NCBI GenBank assembly: GCA_029562645.1
Contig: JAKQUI010000062.1
Span: 104,001-168,000 of the forward strand
Direction of reading: 5' to 3'
Source of the DNA: Spirochaetota bacterium
GTDB taxonomy: Bacteria > Spirochaetota > UBA4802 > JAKQUI01
DNA length: 64,000 bases
In this document: positions 36,863 to 47,200 of the stretch, piece after piece
How positions within the stretch are numbered: position 1 is the stretch's first letter
How the letters are laid out: each line of letters opens with the position of its first letter
Made by a program: the position numbers and the translations under genes
The notes under the pieces: generated by a model
The model's database searches: none
What the model saw: only the letters and a program-made list of their open reading frames with translations
Told to the model about the DNA's origin: nothing

Positions 36863-37621
36863 TTACTGTGGCGCATGTTCGCGCAGGTATTCCTCGAGGG
36901 CGGCCAGCTCCTCGCGGGAGTTGATGCCGCGCCCGCAGATCGCGTCTTCCAGGAGGACGGCGCGTACGTCGTATCCGGACCGCCGGATGTGCTGTAGCAC
37001 GTCGGGCAGGTAGTATTCGCGCTGGGCGTTGTCGGTGCCGATAGTCTTGAGGCCCTCGAAAAGCAGGGGGCCGTCGAACACGTAGGTGCCCGAGTTGACC
37101 TCGCGGACGGCCTTTTCATCGGGAGTGGCGTCCTTCTCCTCCACGATGCGCTCGATAAAACCGCGAGCGTCCTTCATGATCCTGCCGTAGCCGGTCGGAT
37201 TGTCCTGGAACATGGTGAGGACGGCCGCACGGGCGTTCGGCTCCCGCGCCGCATCGACGAGCGACCGGAAATGGGCCGGACGAATGAGCGGCACATCGCC
37301 GCAGGCGACAAGGACCGGGCCGGGAAAGCCCGCGCGAACCTGCTCCGCCTGAAGCACGGCATGTCCCGTCCCGAGCTGTTCGCGCTGCCAGGCTACGGTG
37401 ATGCCGGGTATTCCGTCGAGCGCGTCGATGACCTGCTGGCCCTGATAGCCCACCACCACGATGATGTCGCGGATGCCGGCAGCCATAACGCTGTCAATGA
37501 CGTGCCTGATTAGCGGTGTGCCGTTCAGGGGGTGGAGGACCTTGGGGAGTTCGGATTGCATCCGCACGCCCTTGCCGGCCGCCAGGAGTACTGCCGTTAT
37601 GTCATTCGCCGCGGCGCTCAT
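36863..37621 (-). CDS. glmU: GlmU-type nucleotidyltransferase, N-terminal domain only
   Basis: A 252-residue nucleotidyltransferase equal to the uridylyltransferase half of GlmU, which makes UDP-GlcNAc from GlcNAc-1-P and UTP. Landmarks: VLLAAGKGVRMQSELPKVLH, QREQLGTGHAVLQAE, VACGDVPLIRP, NPTGYGRIM, IVEEKDA and EVNSGTYVFDG. The C-terminal left-handed beta-helix that acetylates GlcN-1-P is absent, and the gene stops cleanly, so acetylation must come from elsewhere. Operon position before prs supports orthology with GlmU. AAGG lies a short way before the ATG. Confidence 0.88.
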   Translation of the reverse strand: MSAAANDITAVLLAAGKGVRMQSELPKVLHPLNGTPLIRHVIDSVMAAGIRDIIVVVGYQGQQVIDALDGIPGITVAWQREQLGTGHAVLQAEQVRAGFPGPVLVACGDVPLIRPAHFRSLVDAAREPNARAAVLTMFQDNPTGYGRIMKDARGFIERIVEEKDATPDEKAVREVNSGTYVFDGPLLFEGLKTIGTDNAQREYYLPDVLQHIRRSGYDVRAVLLEDAICGRGINSREELAALEEYLREHAPQ

Positions 37622-37653
37622 GGGGATACCTTCGCTCTTCTGCTGGAAAATAT

Positions 37654-37724
37654 CTGAGGCGCAAGGATTCGAACCTTGGATGCCGGGACCAAAACCCGGT
37701 GCCTTACCGCTTGGCTACGCCTCA
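37654..37724 (-). tRNA. tRNA-Gln (UUG anticodon)
   Basis: A 71-base tRNA on the minus strand. The acceptor stem TGAGGCG/CGCCTCA pairs over 7 bp, the anticodon loop TTTTGGT gives anticodon UUG, the T-arm has GGTTCGAATCC, and the discriminator is G as expected for tRNA-Gln. CCA is not encoded. It lies three bases after ispE and 32 before glmU on the same strand, so it is probably processed from their common transcript. Confidence 0.95.
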
Positions 37725-37727
37725 CTG

Positions 37728-38633
37728 TTACAATAAAGCCGTCAATATGCAGTGTTTCACCTCGCACTGGAGCGCCTCATGCGCGCTCCGGGCGTCGGAT
37801 TCACTCTCGAATACGCCAATGATGCTCGATCCCGATCCGGTCATGGCGGCAAACTCCGGCCGGTGCGCCGCCATCATGGCGTTGATGTGCTCGATGCGCG
37901 GATGCTCTGCAAAAACCGGCGCCTCGAAATCGTTTTTCCGTATTGATGTAAGATTGCGGAGATTGCCGTTCGCAAAATCCTCGATAATGCGCGCTCGTTT
38001 CCGATTCAGTGCGTCCCGGTCGACCGGGTATGATTGGCCGCGGTGTAGCGAGGCGTACGCCGCGGCGGTATTCACATGGATTCCGTCATTGGCAATAACG
38101 AGGTGCCGCGTCACGCGGCCGACGAGCGGTTCGATGATATCGCCGATTCCCTCGCAGATTGCGGCGCCGCCATTCAGGCAGAAGGGGACATCGGCCCCCA
38201 ATTGCGCGGCTAGTGCTCGCAGATCCGGTTCGCTCACGCGCCCCAAGCGCTGATTGAGCAGCCTGAGGGCCGCTGCCGCATCGGTGCTCCCGCCGCCAAG
38301 GCCTGCTCCGGATGGAATGTTCTTCTCGATGGTAAAGTCGATCTCGCCGGAAAGGCCCGCCGTGCGACAGTACAGCGCAGCCGCCATTTCAATGAGATTC
38401 CGGCCATAGGGTATGGTCTCGATGAGCTCCGGGTACTTCCCGCCCGCAGCGTGCACGGTAATGGAACATTCGCCGTCGGGACGTTCGGTGAGCCGCACTG
38501 ATTCGAGTTTTAAAAGATCACAAAACCCAACGCTCGCCATCAGGGAAAAAATGGCATGATACCCGTCCGGCCGCTTGTTCAATACCTCAAGGTGAAGGTT
38601 GACTTTTGCGTGTGCTCTGGTCGTTAACTGCAA
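37728..38633 (-). CDS. ispE: 4-diphosphocytidyl-2-C-methyl-D-erythritol kinase
   Basis: A 301-residue GHMP kinase of the MEP isoprenoid pathway, phosphorylating CDP-ME at the 2-OH. Landmarks: AHAKVNLHLEVLNKRPDGYH, the ATP loop NIPSGAGLGGGSTDAAAAL, GADVPFCLNGGAAICEGIGD, and the C-terminal MTGSGSSIIGVFE. The start must be TTG at 38633, because a TAA lies two codons upstream in frame and no ATG fits the family N-terminus. It leads the leftward operon that continues through tRNA-Gln, glmU, prs, rplY and pth. Confidence 0.95.
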   Translation of the reverse strand: MQLTTRAHAKVNLHLEVLNKRPDGYHAIFSLMASVGFCDLLKLESVRLTERPDGECSITVHAAGGKYPELIETIPYGRNLIEMAAALYCRTAGLSGEIDFTIEKNIPSGAGLGGGSTDAAAALRLLNQRLGRVSEPDLRALAAQLGADVPFCLNGGAAICEGIGDIIEPLVGRVTRHLVIANDGIHVNTAAAYASLHRGQSYPVDRDALNRKRARIIEDFANGNLRNLTSIRKNDFEAPVFAEHPRIEHINAMMAAHRPEFAAMTGSGSSIIGVFESESDARSAHEALQCEVKHCILTALL

Positions 38634-38807
38634 TGATTACCGCTCGTGGAGCTGGCGAAACCGATCACGAAGCCAGTCGGGAAAAATGCCAGCCAAAACT
38701 AGTATGGGCCCCCCTGGCTGTCAAGAAAATATTTGTTGCCGGTCGGGTCCGGTTTTTTTAACTTGAAATTTAGCGCTTTCCCGGCATCATGGGGCCGATT
38801 CCATATC

Positions 38808-40982
38808 ATGCCCATGACATTATCGCCGCTCCTCACTCTGGAAATCGTCCTCACGGGCTGCGCCGCCGTGCTGGCGGGGTACTTCGCCCTCGTGAATATC
38901 GTCCGCCGCTCGCGGTTCGTCATCAACCGGGTTTTCGCCCTCATCAGCTTCATCACGCTGTGCCTGTACCTTTCGTTGGGGGCATTGCTCGTGGCGCCGG
39001 GCTTCGAGTATCGCACGGAGCTGGGCCGGCTGTTTTTTCTACTTATCCTTGGGGCCACCCAGCTCTTCTTTCACCTGACGGAGATCTTTCCCCGCTGGGA
39101 GAAGCGCTCGCCGGGATGGTTCATCGCGCTCTCGGCCCTGCCCGGCCTGGTCCTCGCGGGCGCGCTCCTTTTCACGGACGCCATCGTCGTCGAGACGGTG
39201 CAGCAGGACCACCTGGCCTTCCGGTTCGGGCGCTTCTTTATCGCCTATATCGCGCTCTTCGGGCTCTATATTTTCGGCTCGTTTCTCATCCTCCTGTACA
39301 AGTCGAGCTTTCTTCGCAACCAGTCGTTCCGGGTGCAGATCTTCTACATGTTCATGGGGACCAACCTGGGGTCGCTGCTGATTCTGGTGTTCACCTTTAT
39401 GCTGCCCATCATGTTCAATGTTCACGCATACAAGAACATCGCCATTGCGGTGTCCGGTAGCCTGCTCCTGCTGGTCATCAACTACGCGCTCTCCGACGAG
39501 CGGATGCTGGACTTCAAGCGCTTCTACCTGCGCGGGATATACTGGGTCACGGTGTTCGCGCTGCTGGTGGGGCCGGTCTATGCGGGGGTCGAATTCGGGA
39601 TGGGGCGCGTCGTGTTTGGCCAGACGGTCCCGGCGCCGGCGCTCGCCTTCGGCGTGTTCCTATACCTGTTCGTGTTCTATCGCAGCGCGCGTCCGCGCCT
39701 CGAACGGTTTTTCCAGAGCGAGTACCGCGCCTTCGAGCGCAACGTGCTCGAGTTCTTTCAAGAGCTTTCGGGGCTCGCGGGCGCGGGGGAGCGCGGCTAC
39801 GTCGAGTTCTTCAACAACGCCATCGACATGCTGGAGCACCGCTTCGGGATCGCGCGCGCGACCTTTCTCACGCGCGACCGGGCGGGCGACGCCTTCGAAT
39901 TCAGCTACAGCCTGGGCGAGCGGATATCGCTCTCGCCCCTGCCCGCGGACGGCGAGCTCGCGCGCGCCCTCGTCGAGTACGCCGGGCTCATCGACCGCTC
40001 GATGATCTTCACCGACGAGCGGCTCGCCGAAAAGCGCGAGGAGCTCATCGCGCTCTTCGATCGGCACGACATTCAGGTCGCCGTGCCGCTGTTCGACTAC
40101 GAAAAGCGGCTCATCGGCGTCATCCTCACCGGAAGCCTGGTGAGCGGGCGTCCGTACAATATCAACCTGCTCCAGGCGCTGGAGCTCTACCGGATCCAGT
40201 TCGAGCTCACACTGGCCAACGCCATCATGCTCGACGAGGTGAAGCGGACGCAGGCGGCCAGCCACGACCGGCTCGTGGTCCGCACCATCAAGGGCCGGAT
40301 CATCCCGCGCACCCTCGCGCAGATCGACGGCATCCGGCTAAGCTCGCTGTACAAGAACGTCTCGGAGCGGGGGGGCGATTACTTCGACGCCGTCGCCATC
40401 AACCCTGACACGCTGGGCATATTCATCGCCGACACCGCCGATCTCGGCGTGGAGTCGGGACTGTTGGGACTCGAGCTCTACGCGGCGCTGCGTTCGTGCT
40501 CGGAGAAGTACGAGATGCCGGAACAGGTGCTGGGGGCCATGAACTGGGTGGTGTGCACCTCGCGCTATTCCGAAAAATACGCGCAGGCGCTGTCGGTCAT
40601 CTATTCGTCGGCCGACGGCGAGATACGCTTCGCCAACGCCGCGTTCAACCCGCTCGCCTATTTCGACAGCGAGCGCGGAAACTTCATCGATCTGGACACC
40701 AAGGGCGTGCCCATCGGCATCGAGCGGGGCTTCAGCTACGAGTCCGGCGCCGTGAAGGCGCACCCGGACAGCATCGGCGTCATGTATTCCAACGGCCTGG
40801 TCAATGCGCGCAACCGCGACGGCGCGTCCTATACGATCGGCCGCGTGAAGGACCTCATCCGCATCAATCGGGGCGACTCGCCGGCGGTGCTCGCGCGCCG
40901 CATCCTCGCCGACTTCGAGCAGTACACCGACGGGACGGTCCTTACCGCCGACGTGAGTCTGGTGGTCTTCAAAATAGAATGA
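38808..40982 (+). CDS. 7TM-GAF-SpoIIE (PP2C) signalling protein with altered phosphatase motif
   Basis: A 724-residue membrane signalling protein. About nine hydrophobic helices occupy residues 1-300; the first seven resemble the 7TM sensor of histidine kinases. A GAF-like domain follows at about 315-475, and a SpoIIE-type PP2C domain at about 500-724. The phosphatase keeps the first two metal Asp residues (GGDYFD 522-527, and the Asp of IADTADLG). The later TDG motif is SNG (about 661-663), and the usual final DD-x-T is ADVS. Such enzymes normally dephosphorylate anti-anti-sigma factors; activity here is doubtful or altered. The stop overlaps the next start as ATGA. No strong ribosome binding site at 38808; an ATG two codons later is possible. 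Confidence 0.8.
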   Translation: MPMTLSPLLTLEIVLTGCAAVLAGYFALVNIVRRSRFVINRVFALISFITLCLYLSLGALLVAPGFEYRTELGRLFFLLILGATQLFFHLTEIFPRWEKRSPGWFIALSALPGLVLAGALLFTDAIVVETVQQDHLAFRFGRFFIAYIALFGLYIFGSFLILLYKSSFLRNQSFRVQIFYMFMGTNLGSLLILVFTFMLPIMFNVHAYKNIAIAVSGSLLLLVINYALSDERMLDFKRFYLRGIYWVTVFALLVGPVYAGVEFGMGRVVFGQTVPAPALAFGVFLYLFVFYRSARPRLERFFQSEYRAFERNVLEFFQELSGLAGAGERGYVEFFNNAIDMLEHRFGIARATFLTRDRAGDAFEFSYSLGERISLSPLPADGELARALVEYAGLIDRSMIFTDERLAEKREELIALFDRHDIQVAVPLFDYEKRLIGVILTGSLVSGRPYNINLLQALELYRIQFELTLANAIMLDEVKRTQAASHDRLVVRTIKGRIIPRTLAQIDGIRLSSLYKNVSERGGDYFDAVAINPDTLGIFIADTADLGVESGLLGLELYAALRSCSEKYEMPEQVLGAMNWVVCTSRYSEKYAQALSVIYSSADGEIRFANAAFNPLAYFDSERGNFIDLDTKGVPIGIERGFSYESGAVKAHPDSIGVMYSNGLVNARNRDGASYTIGRVKDLIRINRGDSPAVLARRILADFEQYTDGTVLTADVSLVVFKIE

Positions 40983-42085
40983 AACCGGCCGATATCGCCG
41001 CGCACGCCGGCGCGCTCCGGGACGCCGTTCGGCGCTGCCGGCACCTGCTCATCTACATCAAGGGCTCGCCCGACCCGGACGTGATCGCCTCGTCGTTCGC
41101 GGTGCACGCGCTGTGCGCCGCCGAGGGGGTGCGCGCGACCATCGTGTCCATCACCGTGGTCTCGCTGCCGCAGAACGAGGCGATGATCCGCGACCTTCGC
41201 ATTCCCATCGCCTTCAGCCGCGAGCTCCCCCGCCTGTCGTCCTACGACGCCTATGCGGTCATGGATTTCCAGTCGGCGCACATCAAGGGGGTCTCGGAGC
41301 GCCTGCGCTGCGCGATCCACATCGACCACCACGATGCGGTGGCGGAGGACCTTCCGGTGGATTTCAAGCTGGTCAGCGGCGCGGCGGGCTCGGTGAGCAC
41401 GCTCGTGGCGCTCATGCTGGAGGCGCTCGCGCCGCCGTTCGATGCGCCGCTCATGCGTCGCGTGGCCACCGCGCTCACCTACGGCATCCAAACCGACACC
41501 GACAACTACGCGCATGCGAACGACCTGGACCGCCGGGCGCTCGCGTATCTTGCGCGCCACGCCGATCCCGAGGAGATCCGGCACATCGCGCGCATCCCGC
41601 TCTCCGAGGAGGTGGTGCGGTTGATGGCCCTGGCCGAGCGAGAGCGCGTCGTGTACAAGGGGTGGGCGCTGGCGGGCATCGGCTTCATCGACGAGAGCCG
41701 CCGGGACGGGATCGCCATCATTGCGGATTCGATGGCGCGCGACCCCGAGATCGCCGTGGTGGTCGTCTTCGCCGTGGTGGTGCGCGAGGCGACCCGCGGC
41801 TTGGCCCTGAACGCCTCGATCCGCGCGAAGGACGGGAGCCTCGATCTCACCGAGCTCATCAGGCGCATCACGCCGGAGGGAGGCGGGCGCGCCTTCAAGG
41901 GCGCCTATCAGGTGAACCTCGATTATTTTTTTTCCTGCCCGGACCGCGCGCGGCTCTGGGAGGTGGTGCGCGCGACCACGCTGGAGGCGCTCACGCAGCA
42001 GCGCGACGCCGTGGGGCTCATCGAGCTCAAGGGCGTGTATAAGCGGATCCGGCGCCGCCTGGGAAATCTTTGGGGCGGTTCGTAG
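40979..42085 (+). CDS. DHH/DHHA1-family phosphoesterase
   Basis: A 368-residue DHH-family protein. Motif I is SPDPDVIASSFA, motif II VMDFQSAH, motif III IHIDHHD (the DHH triad), and motif IV TALTYGIQTDTDNY. The C-terminal region (from about 230) has the position and style of a DHHA1 domain, though the usual GGGH is only partly matched (PEGGGRAFKGAY). Relatives are NrnA-type nanoRNases or c-di-NMP phosphodiesterases acting in the cytosol. The ATGA overlap with the SpoIIE-type gene makes a coupled pair, which hints at a role in nucleotide second-messenger signalling. This is inference from context. Confidence 0.85.
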   Translation: MKPADIAAHAGALRDAVRRCRHLLIYIKGSPDPDVIASSFAVHALCAAEGVRATIVSITVVSLPQNEAMIRDLRIPIAFSRELPRLSSYDAYAVMDFQSAHIKGVSERLRCAIHIDHHDAVAEDLPVDFKLVSGAAGSVSTLVALMLEALAPPFDAPLMRRVATALTYGIQTDTDNYAHANDLDRRALAYLARHADPEEIRHIARIPLSEEVVRLMALAERERVVYKGWALAGIGFIDESRRDGIAIIADSMARDPEIAVVVVFAVVVREATRGLALNASIRAKDGSLDLTELIRRITPEGGGRAFKGAYQVNLDYFFSCPDRARLWEVVRATTLEALTQQRDAVGLIELKGVYKRIRRRLGNLWGGS

Positions 42086-42230
42086 CGGGGGATTATTGTT
42101 GATTTTTTTCCGCCCGCGCCGGGTTAGTGCCGGAGAGCCATGTGCGGCCCCGTTTGCTCTTCGGACACCCCCCCTCCGTGGCGGGGCGAGGGACGGGATC
42201 ACTGCACACATCAACACAAGGAGATGCGAT

Positions 42231-43484
42231 ATGCTATTACCGAGAATTGTTCCGCGCGCGCGCGCCGCGATGTTCCTCGCGGGTGCGCTTGCGCTATCGT
42301 GCAACGCCGTAAAAAAGGAGCCGGCGGTCGTCGTCCCGGTGTACCCGGAGAAACTCGCCATCACGAAGGCCGAGTCGCTTCGAACGGGAATCGGCGCGAA
42401 GTCGGTGGAGATGAGCCCCGACGGGTCGCGGGTGTACTCCATGAACCTCGAGGAGTGCAGCGTGTACGAGTATAACCGCGCCAGCCGCGTGATCCAGCGC
42501 AAGCTCATCTTCGTGATGACGCCCGGGAAGGGCTGGGATTACGACAAGAAGGTCCCGATCAACTCGTATCAGGAAAAGCCGGTCGAGGGCCATTTCTCGC
42601 ACAACGGGCGCTATCTCTGGGTTTCGCTGCACAACGCCGACGGCGTTGCGGTGTGGGACCTCTTGGGCGGCGACACGGCCGTCGAGGGCAAGCCCTTCAA
42701 GACGGCATGGCTGCACGAGCGCATTCCCCCAAAGCCCGCGGACGTGTCGGCGCCGCCGGCCGCGAAAAAGAAGGCCGCACCCGAGCCGGAATTCACGAAC
42801 AAGAAGATGAAACTCCTGCTCATAAAGACCGGCGCGACGCCGAAGGTGATCTGGTCGAGCCCGAACGGGAAGTACCTCTTCGTGTCCAACTGGCATTCGA
42901 GCACGGTGAGCGTGATCGATATTTCCGCGCCCACGCCGGACGGATGGAACGTCGTGAAGACCCTGCGGACCGGGAGCGTGCCGCGGGGGATGACCGCCAG
43001 CGCCGATTCGAAATTTCTCTACATCGCGCAGATGGGCGGGAATTTCCTGAGCGTGGTCGATCTGGACACCGTGGAAAAGGTGCGGGAGATCACCGTGGGG
43101 CCCGCGCCGCGGCATATCCTGATATCGAACGGATACCTCTACGCGTCCATCTGCAACGAGGCGAAGCTCATCAAGGTCGAGCTCCCCTCCGGGCGCATCG
43201 TGCAATGGGCGCGGACGATGTCCAGCCCGCGCACCATCGCGGCCTCGCCCGACGGCACGGTGATATTCGTGACCTGCTACAATGACAATACCGTGCAGGC
43301 GTTCCGCGCCGATACGCTTGCGCTGCTGGCCACGCGGGAGTCACCGGGGCGGCCGGTGGGGATCACCGTGTGGCAGGGCGGCGGCGTGTACGAGGCCTGG
43401 ATCTGCAATCATACCAACTTTGTCATGAACGTGTTCACATATACCCCGCCTCCCGCAGGCTCAGGTACCCCGCCTCGGCAATAA
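42231..43484 (+). CDS. YncE-like beta-propeller lipoprotein
   Basis: A 417-residue exported protein. The signal peptide ends at ALALSC, a lax lipobox acceptable for spirochaetes, so a lipoprotein is likely. The mature part has propeller blades with the YncE/40-residue YVTN style: VEMSPDGSRVYSMNLEE, FSHNGRYLWVSLHNADGVAVWDL, SSPNGKYLFVSNWHSSTVSVID, SADSKFLYIAQMGGNFLSVVDL and ASPDGTVIFVTCYNDNTVQAF. An Ala/Pro/Lys insert interrupts the second and third. AAGGAG precedes the ATG. Role unknown: scaffolding or binding at the cell surface. The 3' end overlaps radC by 50 bases tail to tail. Confidence 0.8.
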   Translation: MLLPRIVPRARAAMFLAGALALSCNAVKKEPAVVVPVYPEKLAITKAESLRTGIGAKSVEMSPDGSRVYSMNLEECSVYEYNRASRVIQRKLIFVMTPGKGWDYDKKVPINSYQEKPVEGHFSHNGRYLWVSLHNADGVAVWDLLGGDTAVEGKPFKTAWLHERIPPKPADVSAPPAAKKKAAPEPEFTNKKMKLLLIKTGATPKVIWSSPNGKYLFVSNWHSSTVSVIDISAPTPDGWNVVKTLRTGSVPRGMTASADSKFLYIAQMGGNFLSVVDLDTVEKVREITVGPAPRHILISNGYLYASICNEAKLIKVELPSGRIVQWARTMSSPRTIAASPDGTVIFVTCYNDNTVQAFRADTLALLATRESPGRPVGITVWQGGGVYEAWICNHTNFVMNVFTYTPPPAGSGTPPRQ

Positions 43485-44112
43485 TCACGTGATCCAGAAG
43501 CGCAATGCCGATGATGTTCCCCGCATCGGCGATGCGCTTGGTCGCGGCGATGTCCTCGCCCGACGGGGTAAGGACCCCCGAGGGGTGGTTGTGGGCGATG
43601 ATGATGGACGAGCCCGTTTCGCGTATGGCGTCGCGGTAAATCTCGCGCGGGTGGATGAGCGCGGCGGAGATGGTGCCCACCGAGACCACGCGGTTCTTCA
43701 CCAGCAGGTTTTTACTGTTGAGGACGAGCACGCGAAACACCTCCTGCGGGACGCCCGCGATCTCGTGGCGGAGCAGCTCCCATACGCGCCGGGGCGACGA
43801 GACCGACGCGCCCGGTTCGACCGTCGCCATGGCCCGCCGTCCCAGCTCGAGCGCCGCCTGCAGGCGCGCCGCCTTGACCATCCCCATGCCCTTCGCATTC
43901 GCGAGTTCGCGGAGGCCGGCGCACCGTATGCCGCGCACCCCGCCGAATCGCTCCAGGATTTCCATCCCCATCCGCACCACCCCGGTCCCGCGAGTTCCGG
44001 TTCCGATGATGATTGCGACGAGCTCGTGGTCGGCGAGCTCGCGAATGTCGGCGCCGTCCCGGCAGCGTTGCACGGGCAGCGTGTCGGTCACTGGTGTTTC
44101 GCGATGGGCCAT
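43435..44112 (-). CDS. radC: RadC-family JAB/MPN domain protein
   Basis: A 225-residue RadC (JAB1/MPN) protein. An N-terminal helix-hairpin-helix part (residues 20-90; LADHELVAIIIGTGTRGTGV and LRELANAKGMGMVKAARL) precedes the MPN metalloprotease-like domain. That domain has VFRVLVLNSKNLLV and the zinc motif HNHPSG with a following acidic residue (SGEDIAATKRI). Despite the name, a repair role is doubtful and the biochemical function is unsettled. It is convergent with the propeller gene (50-base overlap) and divergent from the hybrid kinase gene. Confidence 0.92.
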   Translation of the reverse strand: MAHRETPVTDTLPVQRCRDGADIRELADHELVAIIIGTGTRGTGVVRMGMEILERFGGVRGIRCAGLRELANAKGMGMVKAARLQAALELGRRAMATVEPGASVSSPRRVWELLRHEIAGVPQEVFRVLVLNSKNLLVKNRVVSVGTISAALIHPREIYRDAIRETGSSIIIAHNHPSGVLTPSGEDIAATKRIADAGNIIGIALLDHVIIAEAGYLSLREAGYM

Positions 44113-44225
44113 CGGTCACCTCGGGGCGGTAAATTGTGTTGACTCGGTTGCCATGATGTGCCAGCATTAAGCCGCTTCAGGGCAGTTGGGATTGATATGT
44201 TCCCATCGTTGAGAATACGAATGCC

Positions 44226-47200
44226 ATGGCGATAAATGTAAGCGACAGCAATCCCCCGCGCCCCCGAATCCTCCTCGTCGAGGACGAGCCGATCGTTCTG
44301 CTCGACGTGACGCATATCCTTACCGACCTCGGCTACGAGGTGGCCGGGACCGCCACGACCGGCGAGCAGGCGGTGTCGCTGGCCGCCGCGCTCGCGCCGG
44401 ACCTCATCATCATGGACATCGTGCTGCAGGGCGCGGCAAGCGGCATCGACGCCGCGCGCGCCATCCGTTCGAACGCGCCCATCCCCATCATCTACATGAC
44501 CGCCAACGCCGACCCCGCGACGATCGACGCCGCGCGCGACACCGGGCCCTCCGGCTATGTCACCAAGCCCGTGAGCTCGACGGACCTGCATTCGAACATC
44601 GAATCGGCGCTCTACAAAGACCGCATGGAGCGGCGACTGCGCGAGAGCGAGGCGCGCTTCCGGACCTTGTTCCACTTCGCGGGCGAGGGGATCCTGGTCG
44701 CGGAGGTGGAATCGAAGCGGTTCACCTACGCGAACCCGGCGATCTGTAAAATGCTGGGCTACACCGAGGAGGAGCTGCTGCGCCTGTCCGTGGGCGATAT
44801 CCATCCCCCCGAGGCGGTCGCATCCGTAGTGCGGGAGTTTATGAGCCAGGCGCGCGGCGATACGATTCTTGCGGCGGACATCCCCTGCCTCCGAAAAGAC
44901 GGGACGGTCATCTACGCCGACATCAACACCTCGGCGATGATGATAGACGGCCGCGAGTGCAATGTCGGGTTTTTCACCGACATCACGGCGCGCAAGGACA
45001 TCGAGCGGGCATTGCGCGACAATGAAGAGAAGTATCGCCGGCTCATCGAAACGACCGATACCGGCTTCGTTATTGTCGACGGGCGCGGGCATGTCGTGGA
45101 CGCGAACGACATCTACGTGAAGATGACCGGCCACGCGACGCTGGAGCAGATTCGCGGGCGAAACGTCCTCGAGTGGACGGCCGCGCACGACCGGGAGCGC
45201 AACGACGCGGCGGTGGCGCAGTGCGCGGCACTTGGCTTTATCCGCGGCTTCGAGGTGGAGTACGAATGGCCAAACGGAGTCATCATACCCATCGAGATCA
45301 ATGCGACGGTCACCGGGAGCGGCGACGCGGCGCGCATCCTCACGCTCTGCCGCGACATCTCCGAGCGCGTGGGGGCGGCGCGGGCGCTGCGGGAGAGCGA
45401 GGAGCGCTTCCGGCTCGCCGCCCAGGCTACGGGCCAGCTCGTCTACGATTACGATATTCCCGCGGGCGTCATCAACTGGGCCGGCGCCATCGCCGCCATC
45501 ACCGGCTTCACGCCCGAGGAGATGCGCGCGGTGGACATCAACGAATGGGAGGAGATGATCCATCCCGATGACCGGGCGCGCGCCACGACGGCGCTGGAGC
45601 GCTCCATCAACACCGGAACGCTCTACAGTATCGAATACCGCTTCCGCGTGAAGGGCGGCTCGTACATGGACATAGAGGACGTAGGCGCCTTCATCCCCGA
45701 CCGGAACGGGGTCCCGTACCGGATGGTGGGGACCATGAAGGATATTTCCGAGCGCAAGCGCGCCGCGCGCGAGCTCGCCGAGACCACGAAACGGCTCGAG
45801 AGCATCCTGAGCATCACCCGGACCGGGGTGGACATCATCGACGCCGATTACAATCTCCGGTATGTGGATCCCGGCTGGCAGAAGGTTTACGGCGATCCGG
45901 CCGGGCGCAAATGCTACGAGTATTTCATGGGTCGTCAGAGGCCGTGCTCGGACTGCGGGATCCCGGCGGCGATCACCAGCCGGCAGATCACGATCACCGA
46001 GGAGGTGCTGCCCCGCGAGGGGAACCGCGCCATCGAGGTGCACACCATCCCGTTTCAGAACCCCGACGGCGAGTGGCTGGTGGCGGAGTTCAATATCGAC
46101 ATCACCGAGCGCAAGAAGGCGGAAACGGCGTTACGCGCGAGCGAACAGAAGTTTATCACGGCCTTCAATAGTACGCCGGTGCTCATGGCCATCAGCACGA
46201 TCGACACCGGCCAGTTTTTCGAGGTCAATCAGAGCTTCCTGGACGTGCTCGGGTTTTCACGCGAGGAGGTGATCGGGAAAACCTCCCGCGATCTCGGGCT
46301 GTTCGACGACGTCTCGCGTCGCGACGAGATCATGTCCGCGCTGGAACGCGACGGGTTTGCGCGCGATTTCGACGTGCAGGTGCGCACGCGCTCGGGGGTC
46401 CTGCGCAACGGCTCGTTTTCCGCGGACATCGTCGAACTCGAGGGCGAGCGCTACCTGCTCACGGCCATGAACGACATCACCGAGCGCAAGAAGGCCGAGG
46501 AGGCGCTCGAGCGAGAACGCAATCAGTTCGTCTCGGGGCCCATGGTCGCCTTCAAGTGGCGCGCGGAGCCCGGCTGGCCGGAGGAGTACGTGTCGCCCAA
46601 CGTGTCGCGCTGGGGATATGATCCGGCGTCGTTCATCGAGGGGCGCACCAGCTACCTCGATATCATCCATCCGGACGATCGTGAGCGGATCGAGCGCGAG
46701 GTGGCGCGCTACGGCGAGGCGGGCACGCCGTCGTACGAACAGGAGTACCGTGTTTTTACCGCCTCGGGCGAGGTCCGCTGGGTGCACGACTTCACCGTGG
46801 TGATCCGCGACGCGGCCGGCGCCGTCACGCACTATGACGGCTATCTGAGCGATATCACCGAGCGCAAAAAGGCCGAGGAGGACCGCGCCCGTCTCGAGGA
46901 CCAGCTCCGGCAGTCGCAGAAGATCGAGTCGATCGGGAGGCTCGCCGGCGGCGTGGCCCACGACTTCAACAATCTCCTCACGGCGATCACCGGGAACATC
47001 TCGCTGGCGCTCATGGACGTGCCCGCCGGCGACGCGCTCGCCGAGACGCTGAAGGACGCCATGAAGGCCGCCGAGAGCGCGGCGGCGCTCACCCGGCAGC
47101 TCCTCGCCTTCAGCCGCAAGCAGATCGTGGAGCCGCGCGTAGTGGGCGTGAACGACCTGGTTTCCAACATGAAGAAGATGCTCGGGCGCATCATCGGCGA

